Positions 26,276 through 34,490 of a stretch of 64,000 nt of DNA are shown here, piece after piece; the first letter of the stretch is position 1, and each line of letters begins with the position of its first letter. The notes under the pieces are model-generated. The model worked only from the letters and a program-made list of their open reading frames with translations, had not been told where the DNA came from and did no database searches. This DNA is from Streptomyces sp. NBC_00576 (GTDB lineage: Bacteria; Actinomycetota; Actinomycetes; Streptomycetales; Streptomycetaceae), in contig NZ_CP107780.1 in assembly GCF_036345175.1 (NCBI RefSeq), positions 7,998,001 through 8,062,000 on the forward strand, written 5' to 3'. The translations under genes and the position numbers were made by a program.

Positions 26276-28327
26276 GTGGCGAACGCAGAGCACGGTGGTG
26301 GGGCGGGAGGTGCCTTCGGAGGGGGCGCCGCCGGGACGGCGCAGGCACGGCTGAAGGTGGCCCGTGTGGCGCTCTGGCTCATCGTCGCCGTCCTCGCGGT
26401 CAGACAGGTGGCCGCCGTCCTCAGCACCCCGAAGGCGGACCGGCTGACCGATCTGGAGACCTGGGTCGGGCCCGACGGTGTCCTGCATGTGAAGGGGTCG
26501 CTCTACGACTCGACGCAGTTCACCGGTACCCCCTTCGGTGGACTCGTCCTCAAGCCGCTCACCCGGGCCGCCGAGCAGGCCCTCGGGTGGGGCTGGACCT
26601 TCGGCACGCTGCTCCTGGTCGTCGCGCTCGGCATGGTCGCCGCCCGCGCCCTGCCGGCGCCCGTGAGCCGCCGCACCTCGCTGCTCGCCGCGCCCGTCGC
26701 CATCAGCCTGCTGATGCTGTCGCTGCCCGTACGCAACACCCTCTACCTCGGCCAGACCAGCATCATCCCCGTCCTGTTGGTCCTGCTCGGCTGCTTCGTC
26801 GCACGCGAGGAACGGGCCGCCGGCGCCCTCATCGGCCTCGCCGCGGCCCTCCAGCCCACCGTCCTGCTGTTCGCGCCGCTGCTGTGGTTCACCGGCCGGC
26901 GCCGGGCCGCGGTCTCCGCCGGGATCACCTTCGCCACCTGCACCGCGCTCGCGTGGGTCGCGATGGCGGACGACTCGTACACCTACTGGGTCCACCACCT
27001 GGGCGGGGCCGGGCTCGGCGGCGCCGCCGACGACCTCGCCAACCAGTCCCTGCACGGCACCCTGCTGCGGCTGGGCGTCGAGGGCCCCCTCGAAATCAGC
27101 CTGTTCCTGGTGCTCGGCGCGGGCGTCGCCGCCCTCGGTCTGCGCCGGGCGGTGCGCTACGCCCAGGACGGCCAGCTGCTGCTGGCGGTCGCCATCACGG
27201 GCTGCGCGGCCGTCGCCGTGTCTCCCACGACCTGGCAGCACCAGCTGCTGTGGGTGCTGCTCGCGGTCGTCGGCCGGGTCGGCAGGCGTGCGTCGGACCG
27301 CTACATGTGGCCCGTCGCCGTCATCATCGTGATGACGCTGCCCGCCAAGATGGTCATCCCGAACATGGGCGCCCTCTACCCGGTCCGCGACAACATCGTG
27401 CTGCTGGCCGCCGTCGCCGCCGCCACCGTCGTACCGTTCCTGTCCCGGACCTCGGAGCACTATCGCTCCCCGATCCCCACGGACTACGCGCCGCCGGTCC
27501 CCGCCCGCTTCAGCCGCGTCCCGCTCCTGCCCTTCCTGCGCCGGGTGCTCACCCGCCCGAACCTGCTCCTCGAACTACTGCTGATCCGGGTCACGTACGC
27601 GGCCTACCAGAAGGTCCGGCTCGCCGCGACCGGCGGCACGAACTCGGGCGGCCGGGCCACCGCCGAGGCGCACGGCCACCAGATTTACGACATCGAGAAG
27701 TTCCTGCACATCGACATCGAGCACTGGGTCAACCACACGGTCGTGAAGATCGGCTGGATGCGGGACTTCTTCGACTTCTACTACACGTCGTTCCACTTCT
27801 TCGTGCCGCTGAGCGTGCTCGCCGTCCTGTACTGGCGCCGCCCCGTCGACTACCGCTGGGCCCGCGCGTCCCTCGGCTTCGCCACGCTGCTCGCTCTTGT
27901 CGGATTCTGGCTCTATCCGCTGGCGCCGCCGCGTCTGATGCCGGGGCTCGGGATCATCGACACCGTGCACGGCGTGCAGGACTTCTCCAAGCCGGACTAC
28001 GGCACGCTCACGGCGCTGACCAACCAGTACGCGGCGATGCCGTCGCTGCACTTCGGGTGGTCGCTGTGGTGTGGGCTTGTCATCGCGATCGTCGCGCCGA
28101 AGTGGTGGATGAAGGCGTTGGGGTTGCTGCATCCGTTGTTCACCGTGTCCGCGATTGTTGCTACCGGGAATCACTGGGTGCTGGATGCCGCCGGCGGGGG
28201 TGCGGTGGTTCTTGCGGGGTTCGGGTTGTCGTACGTGTTCATGGGGCCGCGGGCTCGGTCGGTGGTCCGGGCTGTCGAGGTCAGTGGTGAGCGGCCGGAG
28301 AGTGTGAAAGACGGTGCGCTGAAGTAG
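26276..28327 (+). CDS. fused GT87 mannosyltransferase-like and PAP2 phosphatase membrane protein
   Basis: The protein (683 residues from GTG 26276) has an N-terminal half with about ten membrane helices in the style of GT87 polyprenyl-phosphate mannosyltransferases (GSLYDSTQFTGTPFGGLVLKPL, LQPTVLLFAPLLWFTGRRR). The C-terminal half is a PAP2 domain, with PSLHFGWS near residue 589 and GNHWVLDAAGG near 631, closest to the inositol-phosphorylceramide synthase-like PAP2 branch. It probably modifies a lipid-linked sugar and removes a phosphate at the outer face. The start is uncertain because the frame is open far upstream; GGAGG lies 10 nt before this GTG. Confidence 0.82.
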   Translation: MANAEHGGGAGGAFGGGAAGTAQARLKVARVALWLIVAVLAVRQVAAVLSTPKADRLTDLETWVGPDGVLHVKGSLYDSTQFTGTPFGGLVLKPLTRAAEQALGWGWTFGTLLLVVALGMVAARALPAPVSRRTSLLAAPVAISLLMLSLPVRNTLYLGQTSIIPVLLVLLGCFVAREERAAGALIGLAAALQPTVLLFAPLLWFTGRRRAAVSAGITFATCTALAWVAMADDSYTYWVHHLGGAGLGGAADDLANQSLHGTLLRLGVEGPLEISLFLVLGAGVAALGLRRAVRYAQDGQLLLAVAITGCAAVAVSPTTWQHQLLWVLLAVVGRVGRRASDRYMWPVAVIIVMTLPAKMVIPNMGALYPVRDNIVLLAAVAAATVVPFLSRTSEHYRSPIPTDYAPPVPARFSRVPLLPFLRRVLTRPNLLLELLLIRVTYAAYQKVRLAATGGTNSGGRATAEAHGHQIYDIEKFLHIDIEHWVNHTVVKIGWMRDFFDFYYTSFHFFVPLSVLAVLYWRRPVDYRWARASLGFATLLALVGFWLYPLAPPRLMPGLGIIDTVHGVQDFSKPDYGTLTALTNQYAAMPSLHFGWSLWCGLVIAIVAPKWWMKALGLLHPLFTVSAIVATGNHWVLDAAGGGAVVLAGFGLSYVFMGPRARSVVRAVEVSGERPESVKDGALK

Positions 28328-28349
28328 TTCATCGGCCGCGGGCCGGTGG

Positions 28350-28613
28350 GGGCTTGTCGCGCAGTTCCCCGCGCCCCTTAGGGGCGCGTGTCCGCATCGT
28401 TCGACAGGAGTGCGGGCCGGTGGGGGTTGGGCGCGCTTGCGCGGCGGAGCCGCGGGCCGATACAGCCCCGCGTCCCTTTAGGGGCGCGTGTCGGCCGCCG
28501 TTCGGCAGAATGCGGGCCGGTGGGGGTTGGGCGAGCCCGCGCGGCGGAGCCGCAGGTTGATACAGCCCCGTGCCCCTCTAGGGGCGCGGGTCCGCGCCCT
28601 TCGACAGAAGTGC
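28350..28613. repeat. REP-like element copy 2 followed by a 100-bp tandem repeat
   Basis: The REP-like sequence seen at 10251 recurs at 28350-28390. It leads into a 100-bp unit repeated at 28381-28480 and 28481-28580, with a partial third copy at 28581-28613. Shared landmarks spaced exactly 100 bp apart are GGGGCGCG (28381, 28481, 28581) and GCGGCGGAGCCGC (28441, 28541). The third copy is the 3' end of the terpene synthase-family gene. This explains the 250-bp gap; no gene lies in it. Confidence 0.92.
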
Positions 28614-29519
28614 GGGCAGGTCCAGGGTCCGTCGGTGTGAGGCGGCCAGGATGCGCAGGCACTCGATCGGGTTGTCCCGTACGGGACGTCGGGTGACTGC
28701 TGCGCCCATCGCCTGTGCCCGGCGCAGGCGGTGGTCGTGGAGGAGGATGACGAAGCGGGTCAACGGGCGCTGTTCCTCGGGGAGTTCGGCGATGATCCTG
28801 GTTGCTTCGCGGAGCGTGGCGTGGGCTGTTGCCGCTGTGGCGGAGAGCAGGGAACGGACGCTGGGGAGGTCTCGGCCCTGCTCCAGGTCGGCCCGTACGA
28901 CACCGTGTTTTTCCAGGTCGTCGGTGGGGAGGTAGAGGCGTCCGTCGCGCAGGTCCTCGGCCAGGTCGGTGAGGAAGTCGGTGCGCTGGCAGGCGTCGGC
29001 GAGCAGGCGGCAGCTGTCCGCGAAGGCCCGGCTGCCGCCGCCCGGCATCGACAGTCCCGAGGTGATCATGAGGAACGGCCAGGTGAGCTTCTCTATGTAC
29101 GCCTGGTAGTCGTCCTCGGTCGTGAACCCGGGGAAGTCCAGGTCGACTTGGGCACCGACGAGGTACGAGTCGACCCAGGAGCGCGGCAGTTCACGCTTCT
29201 CGGCGGTGTGCAGGAAGGCCCGCAGCAGGGGGTGCCGGGCGGTTCCCGTGTCCAGGGCGGTGCGCACCTGCTCGGCCCAGCCCTCGTAGCGACGCGTCCG
29301 CTCCTCCACCGTGCCCCGGTCGCACAGGTCGTCCGTGAACGACGCGAACGCGTATCCGGCCAGTATGTGGGGCTGGAGACGGGCCGGGATCAGCAGCCGT
29401 ACCGCCAGGTGGCCGGCGGGTTCCCGGCTCAGCATGAACTGCTTGGCCTTCAGATAGGCGGCGCGGTCCGTACCGCTGGTCACTCCCGCCGCGTCCAGAC
29501 AACGTTGCCAGGATCGCAC
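28578..29519 (-). CDS. squalene/phytoene synthase family protein
   Basis: The protein (about 313 residues) has the first Asp-rich motif FTDDLCDRG (near residue 63) and the second in TDFLTDLAEDLRDGRLYLP, both needed to bind Mg-diphosphate in head-to-head prenyl synthases. It probably condenses two prenyl diphosphates. GTG 29519 has GGTGAGG seven bases upstream; GTG 29525 is possible but too close. Its last 13 codons are encoded by the 100-bp repeat, so the natural C-terminus may have been replaced. It lies downstream of the P450 gene, with a terminator between. Confidence 0.83.
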   Translation of the reverse strand: MRSWQRCLDAAGVTSGTDRAAYLKAKQFMLSREPAGHLAVRLLIPARLQPHILAGYAFASFTDDLCDRGTVEERTRRYEGWAEQVRTALDTGTARHPLLRAFLHTAEKRELPRSWVDSYLVGAQVDLDFPGFTTEDDYQAYIEKLTWPFLMITSGLSMPGGGSRAFADSCRLLADACQRTDFLTDLAEDLRDGRLYLPTDDLEKHGVVRADLEQGRDLPSVRSLLSATAATAHATLREATRIIAELPEEQRPLTRFVILLHDHRLRRAQAMGAAVTRRPVRDNPIECLRILAASHRRTLDLPALLSKGADPRP

Positions 29520-29590
29520 CGGCACGCCTCACCGTCGTAGTTGCAGTCGTAGTTGCAATTGCCGTTGAAGTCTACGGCCGGTGGTGGGCG

Positions 29591-29627
29591 GAGGCAGGGG
29601 CGGGGCGTGGGTGTGCGCCCCTGCCTC
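29591..29627 (-). terminator. terminator of the P450 gene
   Basis: GAGGCAGGGGCG (29591-29602) and CGCCCCTGCCTC (29616-29627) form a perfect 12-bp stem, 63 bp beyond the P450 stop. A nearby direct repeat GTCGTAGTTGCA (twice, from 29533) lies just upstream of the synthase start. Confidence 0.75.
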
Positions 29628-29689
29628 ACGTCGGGACGGGCCGGCGACGCCGGGATGCCGCCGGCCCGAGTTTGCGACAGGGATGCGGG

Positions 29690-30928
29690 CTAGCCCGCGC
29701 TCACCTGGAGTTCCTTGACCCCGTTGATCCAGGCCGAGCGCAGCCGGCGCGGGTCGCCCACCAGGGTGAGGCCCGGCATGGCGTCGGCGAGGGCGTTGAA
29801 GATCAGGTTGATCTCCAGGACGGCCAGGGACTTGCCGAGGCAGAAGTGCGGGCCTCCGCCGCCGAAGCCGAGGTGCGGATTGGGGTCGCGGGTGATGTCG
29901 AAGACGTCCGGGGAGTCGAAGACCTCGGGGTCGCGGTTGGCGGAGGAGTAGAACAGGCCGACACGGTCGCCCTCTTTGATCTTCTGGCCGCCCAACTCCG
30001 TGTCCTGGGTGGCCGTTCGCTGGAAGGAGACGATGGGGGTCGCGAAGCGCACGATCTCCTCGGCGGTGGTTTCCGGGCGTTCGCGTTTGTACAGCTCCCA
30101 CTGGTCGGGGTGGGTGAGGAAGGCGTGCATGCCGTGGGTGATGGCGTTGCGGGTCGTCTCGTTGCCCGCGACGGCCAGCATCAGCACGAAGAAGCCGAAC
30201 TCGTCCGAGGCGAGGTTGCCCTCGTCCGTCGCGGCCACCAGCGTGGTGACGATGTCCTTCGCCGGGCACTGCTTGCGGTCGGCGGACATGTTCATGGCGT
30301 ACGCGATGAGCTCCATGGCCGACTGCTGGCCGACCTCCTCGGTGATCGCGTACTCCGGGTCGTCGTACGAGATCATCTTGTTGGACCACTCGAAGATCCT
30401 GAGACGGTCCTCCTGGGGGATGCCGATCAGCTCGGCGATGGCCTGGAGGGGCAGTTCGCAGGCGACCTCGGTGACGAAGTCGAAGGGGCCGCTGCGGGCG
30501 GCGGCGTTCGCGGCGATGGCGAGCGCGCGGTTGCGGAGGTTGTCCTCCAGGGCGCGGATCGCGCGCGGGGTGAAGCCGCGCTGCACGATCTGGCGGACGC
30601 GGGTGTGCTCGGGCGGGTCCATGTTGAGCAGGATCAGCCGCTGGGCGTCGATCGCGTCGCGCTCGATGTGCTCGTTGAAGCGGATGATCGCCGTGTTGGT
30701 GGTGGACGAGAACAGCTCCGGATGCGTGGAGACGTACTTGACGTCCGCGTGCCGGGTGACGGCCCAGTAGCCCTCGTCGGCGAAGCCCGCGATACCGGGG
30801 TGCTGGGGCACCCAGTGGACCGGCTCGGTGGCGCGCAGCTCGGCGAACTCCGGGAGAGGTACGCGGTGTTGGAGCAGGTCGGGGTCGGTGAAGTCGAACC
30901 CTTCGGGCAGCGCGGGACAGGGTGCCAT
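29690..30928 (-). CDS. cytochrome P450, CYP125/CYP124/CYP142-like (steroid side-chain oxidase)
   Basis: The 412-residue soluble P450 has the I-helix motif VAGNETTRN, the K-helix E-x-x-R in EEIVRF and the haem-Cys loop GFGGGGPHFCLGKSLA. N-terminal features (LPEFAELRATEPVHWVPQ, LLNMDPPEHTRVRQIVQRGFTPR) and HFCLG resemble mycobacterial CYP125 and relatives, which hydroxylate the terminal carbon of cholesterol or other branched isoprenoid chains. GGGAG precedes ATG 30928. It is divergent from a steroid-type thiolase, the same pairing as cyp125 and fadA5 in mycobacteria, which supports a steroid role. The electron donor may be the ferredoxin at 55335. Confidence 0.85.
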   Translation of the reverse strand: MAPCPALPEGFDFTDPDLLQHRVPLPEFAELRATEPVHWVPQHPGIAGFADEGYWAVTRHADVKYVSTHPELFSSTTNTAIIRFNEHIERDAIDAQRLILLNMDPPEHTRVRQIVQRGFTPRAIRALEDNLRNRALAIAANAAARSGPFDFVTEVACELPLQAIAELIGIPQEDRLRIFEWSNKMISYDDPEYAITEEVGQQSAMELIAYAMNMSADRKQCPAKDIVTTLVAATDEGNLASDEFGFFVLMLAVAGNETTRNAITHGMHAFLTHPDQWELYKRERPETTAEEIVRFATPIVSFQRTATQDTELGGQKIKEGDRVGLFYSSANRDPEVFDSPDVFDITRDPNPHLGFGGGGPHFCLGKSLAVLEINLIFNALADAMPGLTLVGDPRRLRSAWINGVKELQVSAG

Positions 30929-30954
30929 CGGAAACTCCCGTCATCCGAACAGTA

Positions 30955-30971
30955 TCTGACGGTCCATCAGA
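30955..30971. promoter_or_regulatory. operator palindrome TCTGACG-N3-CATCAGA
   Basis: TCTGACG, spacer GTC, then CATCAGA: an inverted repeat with one mismatch, 27 bp upstream of the P450 start. The same motif, perfect, occurs at 53815 and almost perfect at 61464. The form is typical of a TetR-family operator. Confidence 0.6.
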
Positions 30972-30993
30972 AAAGAGTGGGTGTCGCGAAGGT

Positions 30994-31007
30994 AGTAACG
31001 GGTTCCA
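30994..31007. promoter_or_regulatory. weak KstR-like box
   Basis: AGTAACGGGTTCCA keeps the AAC-N2-GTT core and final A of the KstR pattern TnnAACnnGTTnnA but starts with A. It lies in the P450/thiolase divergent promoter, 66 bp from the P450 start. Confidence 0.4.
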
Positions 31008-31108
31008 GAAGAGGCAAGGGGCACGACACCCAAAATTCCGGGCACCGCTTGTGTTATCGGGCGCTGCAAGGGGGTTGCGGTGTCGGACGGCCCGTCAGCA
31101 GACTGCAA

Positions 31109-31136
31109 GCAGAACTAGAACGCGTACTAGTTCTGC
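31109..31136. promoter_or_regulatory. 28-bp perfect palindrome with KstR-like core
   Basis: GCAGAACTAG (31109-31118) and CTAGTTCTGC (31127-31136) are exact inverted repeats. The centre TAGAACGCGTACTA (31116-31129) matches TnnAACnnGTTnnA except for GTA in place of GTT. It lies 61 bp upstream of the thiolase start and is likely the operator of this promoter. Confidence 0.65.
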
Positions 31137-31196
31137 GTGGCGGGTGGCCGGGACGCCCGCGCCGCGCGGGTGACCTGAGGAGAGGAACTCCCCATC

Positions 31197-32366
31197 ATGG
31201 CCGCGGAACCCGTGATCGTCGAAGCCGTACGCACCCCCATCGGCAGGCGCGGCGGCGCGCTCGCCAACCTGCACCCCGCCTACCTTCTGGGCGAGACCTA
31301 CCGCGAACTGCTGGGCCGCACCGGCATCCCCGCCGACTGTGTCGAACAGATCGTCGGCGGCGCGGTCACCCAGGCCGGTGAACAGTCCGCCAACCCCACC
31401 CGCACGGCCTGGCTGACCATGGGTCTGCCGTACGAGACCGCGGCGACGACGGTCAACGCCCAGTGCGGCTCCTCCCAGCAGGCCTCGCACATGGTCGCCA
31501 ACATGATCGCGGCGGGTGTCATCGACGTCGGCATCAGCTGCGGGGTCGAGGCCATGTCGCGGGTGCCGCTGGGATCGGCGTCCAAGCACGGCCCCGGGAA
31601 GCCGTTCCCGGAGGAGTGGAACGTGGATCTGCCCAACCAGTTCGAGGCGGCGGAACGGATCGCCCGGCGTCGGGGGCTGAGCCGGGAGAACGTGGACGCG
31701 CTGGGGCTTGCCTCGCAGGAACGGGCGGCGGTCGCCTGGGCGGAGGAGCGGTTCAAGAGGGAGACGTTCGCCGTTCAGGTGCCCACGACGGAGGAGGAGC
31801 AGGGCGCCGGGCAGGGCATGTGGCGGCTCGTCGACCGGGACGAGGGGCTGCGGGACACGTCGATCGACGCGCTGGCCTCCCTGAAGCCCATCATGCCGAC
31901 CGCTGTCCATACGGCGGGCAACTCCTCCCAGATCAGCGACGGGTCGGCCGCGCTGCTCTGGGCGTCGAAGCGGATGGCGCGGGCGCTGAAGCTGCGGCCG
32001 AGGGCGCGGATCGTGGCCCAGGCGCTGGTGGGATCCGACCCCCACTTCCATCTGGACGGGCCGATCGACGCGACGCGGGCGGTGCTCGGCAAGGCGGGCA
32101 TGACGCTGAAGGACATCGACCTGATCGAGATCAACGAGGCGTTCGCCTCCGTGGTGCTGAGCTGGACGCAGGTCTTCGAACAGGACCTGGACAAGGTGAA
32201 CGTGAACGGCGGGGCGATCGCTCTCGGGCATCCGGTGGGCGCGACGGGCGCGCGGCTGATCGCCACGGCGCTGCATGAACTGGAGCGCGTGGACAAGGAG
32301 TTCGCGTTGATCACGATGTGCGCGGGCGGGGCACTGGCTACGGGGACGATCATCCAGCGGTTGTGA
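31197..32366 (+). CDS. acetyl-CoA acetyltransferase-family thiolase, steroid 3-ketoacyl-CoA type
   Basis: The 389-residue thiolase has the acyl-accepting Cys90 in NAQCGSSQQASHMV, the His loop GHPVGATGAR and the C-terminal MCAGGALATG with the second active Cys. The motif form and the divergent CYP125-like partner recall FadA5, which cleaves the steroid side chain after beta-oxidation. The start ATG 31197 follows GAGGAGAGG at a long spacing. It is the only gene transcribed from this side of the palindrome. Confidence 0.85.
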   Translation: MAAEPVIVEAVRTPIGRRGGALANLHPAYLLGETYRELLGRTGIPADCVEQIVGGAVTQAGEQSANPTRTAWLTMGLPYETAATTVNAQCGSSQQASHMVANMIAAGVIDVGISCGVEAMSRVPLGSASKHGPGKPFPEEWNVDLPNQFEAAERIARRRGLSRENVDALGLASQERAAVAWAEERFKRETFAVQVPTTEEEQGAGQGMWRLVDRDEGLRDTSIDALASLKPIMPTAVHTAGNSSQISDGSAALLWASKRMARALKLRPRARIVAQALVGSDPHFHLDGPIDATRAVLGKAGMTLKDIDLIEINEAFASVVLSWTQVFEQDLDKVNVNGGAIALGHPVGATGARLIATALHELERVDKEFALITMCAGGALATGTIIQRL

Positions 32367-32598
32367 GGGCGGTTGTGGCCGCGGCCGTGGCTGTGGCTCG
32401 CTCGAGCGGGCGGGCGGGCGGGCAGAGCCCGCAGCAGCTGGGCGGGCGGCTGGGCGGGCAGCCGGGCGGGAAGTGGCCGGAACCTCTCGCTCTGCCGTGC
32501 GGAAGTGTTCGAAATCCTGTGCGTACGCGTGGGCTGGGTTAGCCTCGTTGTGCCAGTGAGGCGAACTGGCGTATGAAGAACAGGATTTCGGGGGTTCC

Positions 32599-34425
32599 GT
32601 GACAGACGAAGCTGCCGCGCTGCGGCAGACCGCTGCCGCGCCGCTGCGCCCCGCCGACCCCGAACGCGTCGGCCCCTACGTGCCGTTGGCGCTGCTCGGC
32701 AGCGGTGGCATGGGGCGGGTCTATCTCGCGCGCCCCTCGGACGACAGCCCCGGCCTGTTCGCGGTCAAGGTGATCCGGCCGGAGTACGCCGAGGACCCCA
32801 CGTTCCGGCGCCGGTTCGAGCAGGAGGCGTTGGTGCACGGCCGGGTCCGTACGCCGCGCGCACCCAGGTTGTGCGGTACGGGGTTCCAGGACGAGCTGCT
32901 GTGGATGGCCACGGAGTATCTCGCCGCGCTCGATCTCGCGGACGCCGTACGGGAGGGCGGTGCCCTGGAGCCGGGCGCCGTCTGGCGGTTGGTGGCGGAG
33001 CTGGGGCAGGCGCTCGCCGACCTCGCCGCCACGGGAATCGTGCACCGGGACCTGAAGCCCTCCAACGTGCTGCTGTCGGTCCAAGGCGCCCACGTCATCG
33101 ACTTCGGCATCTCCAAGGCCGCCGACGCGAGTGCGATCACCGGCACCGGCAACCGGGTCGGAACGCCCGCCTACATGTCCCCCGAGTACCTGAGGACCGG
33201 CCACTGCGACGCGTCGTCCGACGTGTTCTCGCTCGCCGGGACACTGATCTACGCGGCGGCCGGCCGGGCCCCCTTCGGCGACGGCACCGGCGTCGACGTG
33301 ATGCACCGGGTCGCGTTCGAGGAGCCCGACGCCGAGGTGATCGGCGAGATCACGGCGACCGACCCGGCGCTCGGCGCGCTGCTGGCGGCCTGCCTCGCCA
33401 AGGAACCCGAGCGACGGCCGACGCCGAGGGCGCTGATCGAGGCGGCGAGCAGGCACTTCGGTGCGTCCGCGGGGGCGCCCGGATGGCCGGAACCGCTGCT
33501 CGGCAACGTGCTGGAGCGGCAGCGGGCGTACGACGTGCTGTACCGCTTCCCCGTCGAACGGGCGGCGGAGCTGCGCTTCCCGGGCCACCGCCCGAATCCG
33601 GTGCTGCCGGTGCCGGTGCCGGCCAAGGACGCGGCGCCTGTCCCGCCGTCGGCCCCGGCCGCGGCGTCCGCCGAAACGTCCCCGGGGAAGCGGCGCCCGA
33701 CGGGAGCTCTCGCCTGGGCCCGCAGACCGGTACCGGCCACGGCGGCGGCCGTCGCCCTCTGTGCCCTGGCCGCGCTGGTCTTCGTACTCGCCCGCCCGGT
33801 GGACCGCGCGACCGCCTCGCCCACGGGGCCTGCCGCGACGGACTCCGCCGACACCGGGGCCGAAGCGGGTGGCGCCTCGCCGACGCCGGGGAAACCGGAC
33901 GGGAAGTCGGCCCCGACCATGTCAGGCAGCGGCACCGAGACCGCCGACGGCGCCGCCGCACCGCCACCGGTCCCCGGCTCCACCGATGTCGACGGTGACG
34001 GTGACGCCGACGGCGAGACGGACCCCACGGCCCCGGACACCCCTACGGATACAGCCACGGGCACAGGTACGGGCACGGGTACAGGCACCGGAACGCCCGG
34101 CGGCACGGGCACCGGCACCACTCCCGCTCCCTCCGCCACCCCGTCTCCGGACAGCTCCTCGACCGAGCCCGCCACCGCGCCCTGGGTCACCGACTGCACG
34201 TACTACGCGGGCAAGGCGCGCACGGCTCTCGGAGACTCGGGCAAGCGTGTCAAGCAGGTCCAGTGCATCCTGCTGAAGCGCGGGTACGACATCGGCGGTG
34301 ACGTGGACGGGGCGTTCGGAGACGGGCTGGAGGCCGCGATGATGAGCTTCCAGAGCGACAAGGGACTGGCCGTGGACGGCATCGTGAAGCGGGCGACCTG
34401 GGACAACCTGCGAGCGACGAAGTGA
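32599..34425 (+). CDS. Ser/Thr protein kinase with extracellular peptidoglycan-binding domain
   Basis: The 608-residue kinase has the glycine loop GSGGMG (34-39), Lys57, HRDLKPSN (149-156), DFG (168-170) and MSPE. A transmembrane helix lies near 379-398. The linker is very rich in Thr/Gly/Pro/Asp (DVDGDGDADGE and a Thr-Gly repeat), and the protein ends with a PG_binding_1-like domain (about 540-606, DSGKRVKQVQCILLKRGYDI). It is therefore a plausible wall sensor. GTG 32599 is the start. The upstream 230-bp gap is G-rich with GGGC repeats and holds no gene. Confidence 0.9.
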   Translation: MTDEAAALRQTAAAPLRPADPERVGPYVPLALLGSGGMGRVYLARPSDDSPGLFAVKVIRPEYAEDPTFRRRFEQEALVHGRVRTPRAPRLCGTGFQDELLWMATEYLAALDLADAVREGGALEPGAVWRLVAELGQALADLAATGIVHRDLKPSNVLLSVQGAHVIDFGISKAADASAITGTGNRVGTPAYMSPEYLRTGHCDASSDVFSLAGTLIYAAAGRAPFGDGTGVDVMHRVAFEEPDAEVIGEITATDPALGALLAACLAKEPERRPTPRALIEAASRHFGASAGAPGWPEPLLGNVLERQRAYDVLYRFPVERAAELRFPGHRPNPVLPVPVPAKDAAPVPPSAPAAASAETSPGKRRPTGALAWARRPVPATAAAVALCALAALVFVLARPVDRATASPTGPAATDSADTGAEAGGASPTPGKPDGKSAPTMSGSGTETADGAAAPPPVPGSTDVDGDGDADGETDPTAPDTPTDTATGTGTGTGTGTGTPGGTGTGTTPAPSATPSPDSSSTEPATAPWVTDCTYYAGKARTALGDSGKRVKQVQCILLKRGYDIGGDVDGAFGDGLEAAMMSFQSDKGLAVDGIVKRATWDNLRATK

Positions 34426-34453
34426 CCCCGTCCCGATAACAGGGCGGGGTCAC
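34422..34453. terminator. bidirectional terminator
   Basis: GTGACCCCG-T-CCC (34422-34434) pairs with GGGCGGGGTCAC (34442-34453) with a single bulged T and a 7-nt loop. It includes the kinase stop codon and lies between convergent genes. Confidence 0.7.
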
Positions 34454-34490
34454 CAAGGCAGTTGCGGACCTACGGAATTCTGACTGAGCG

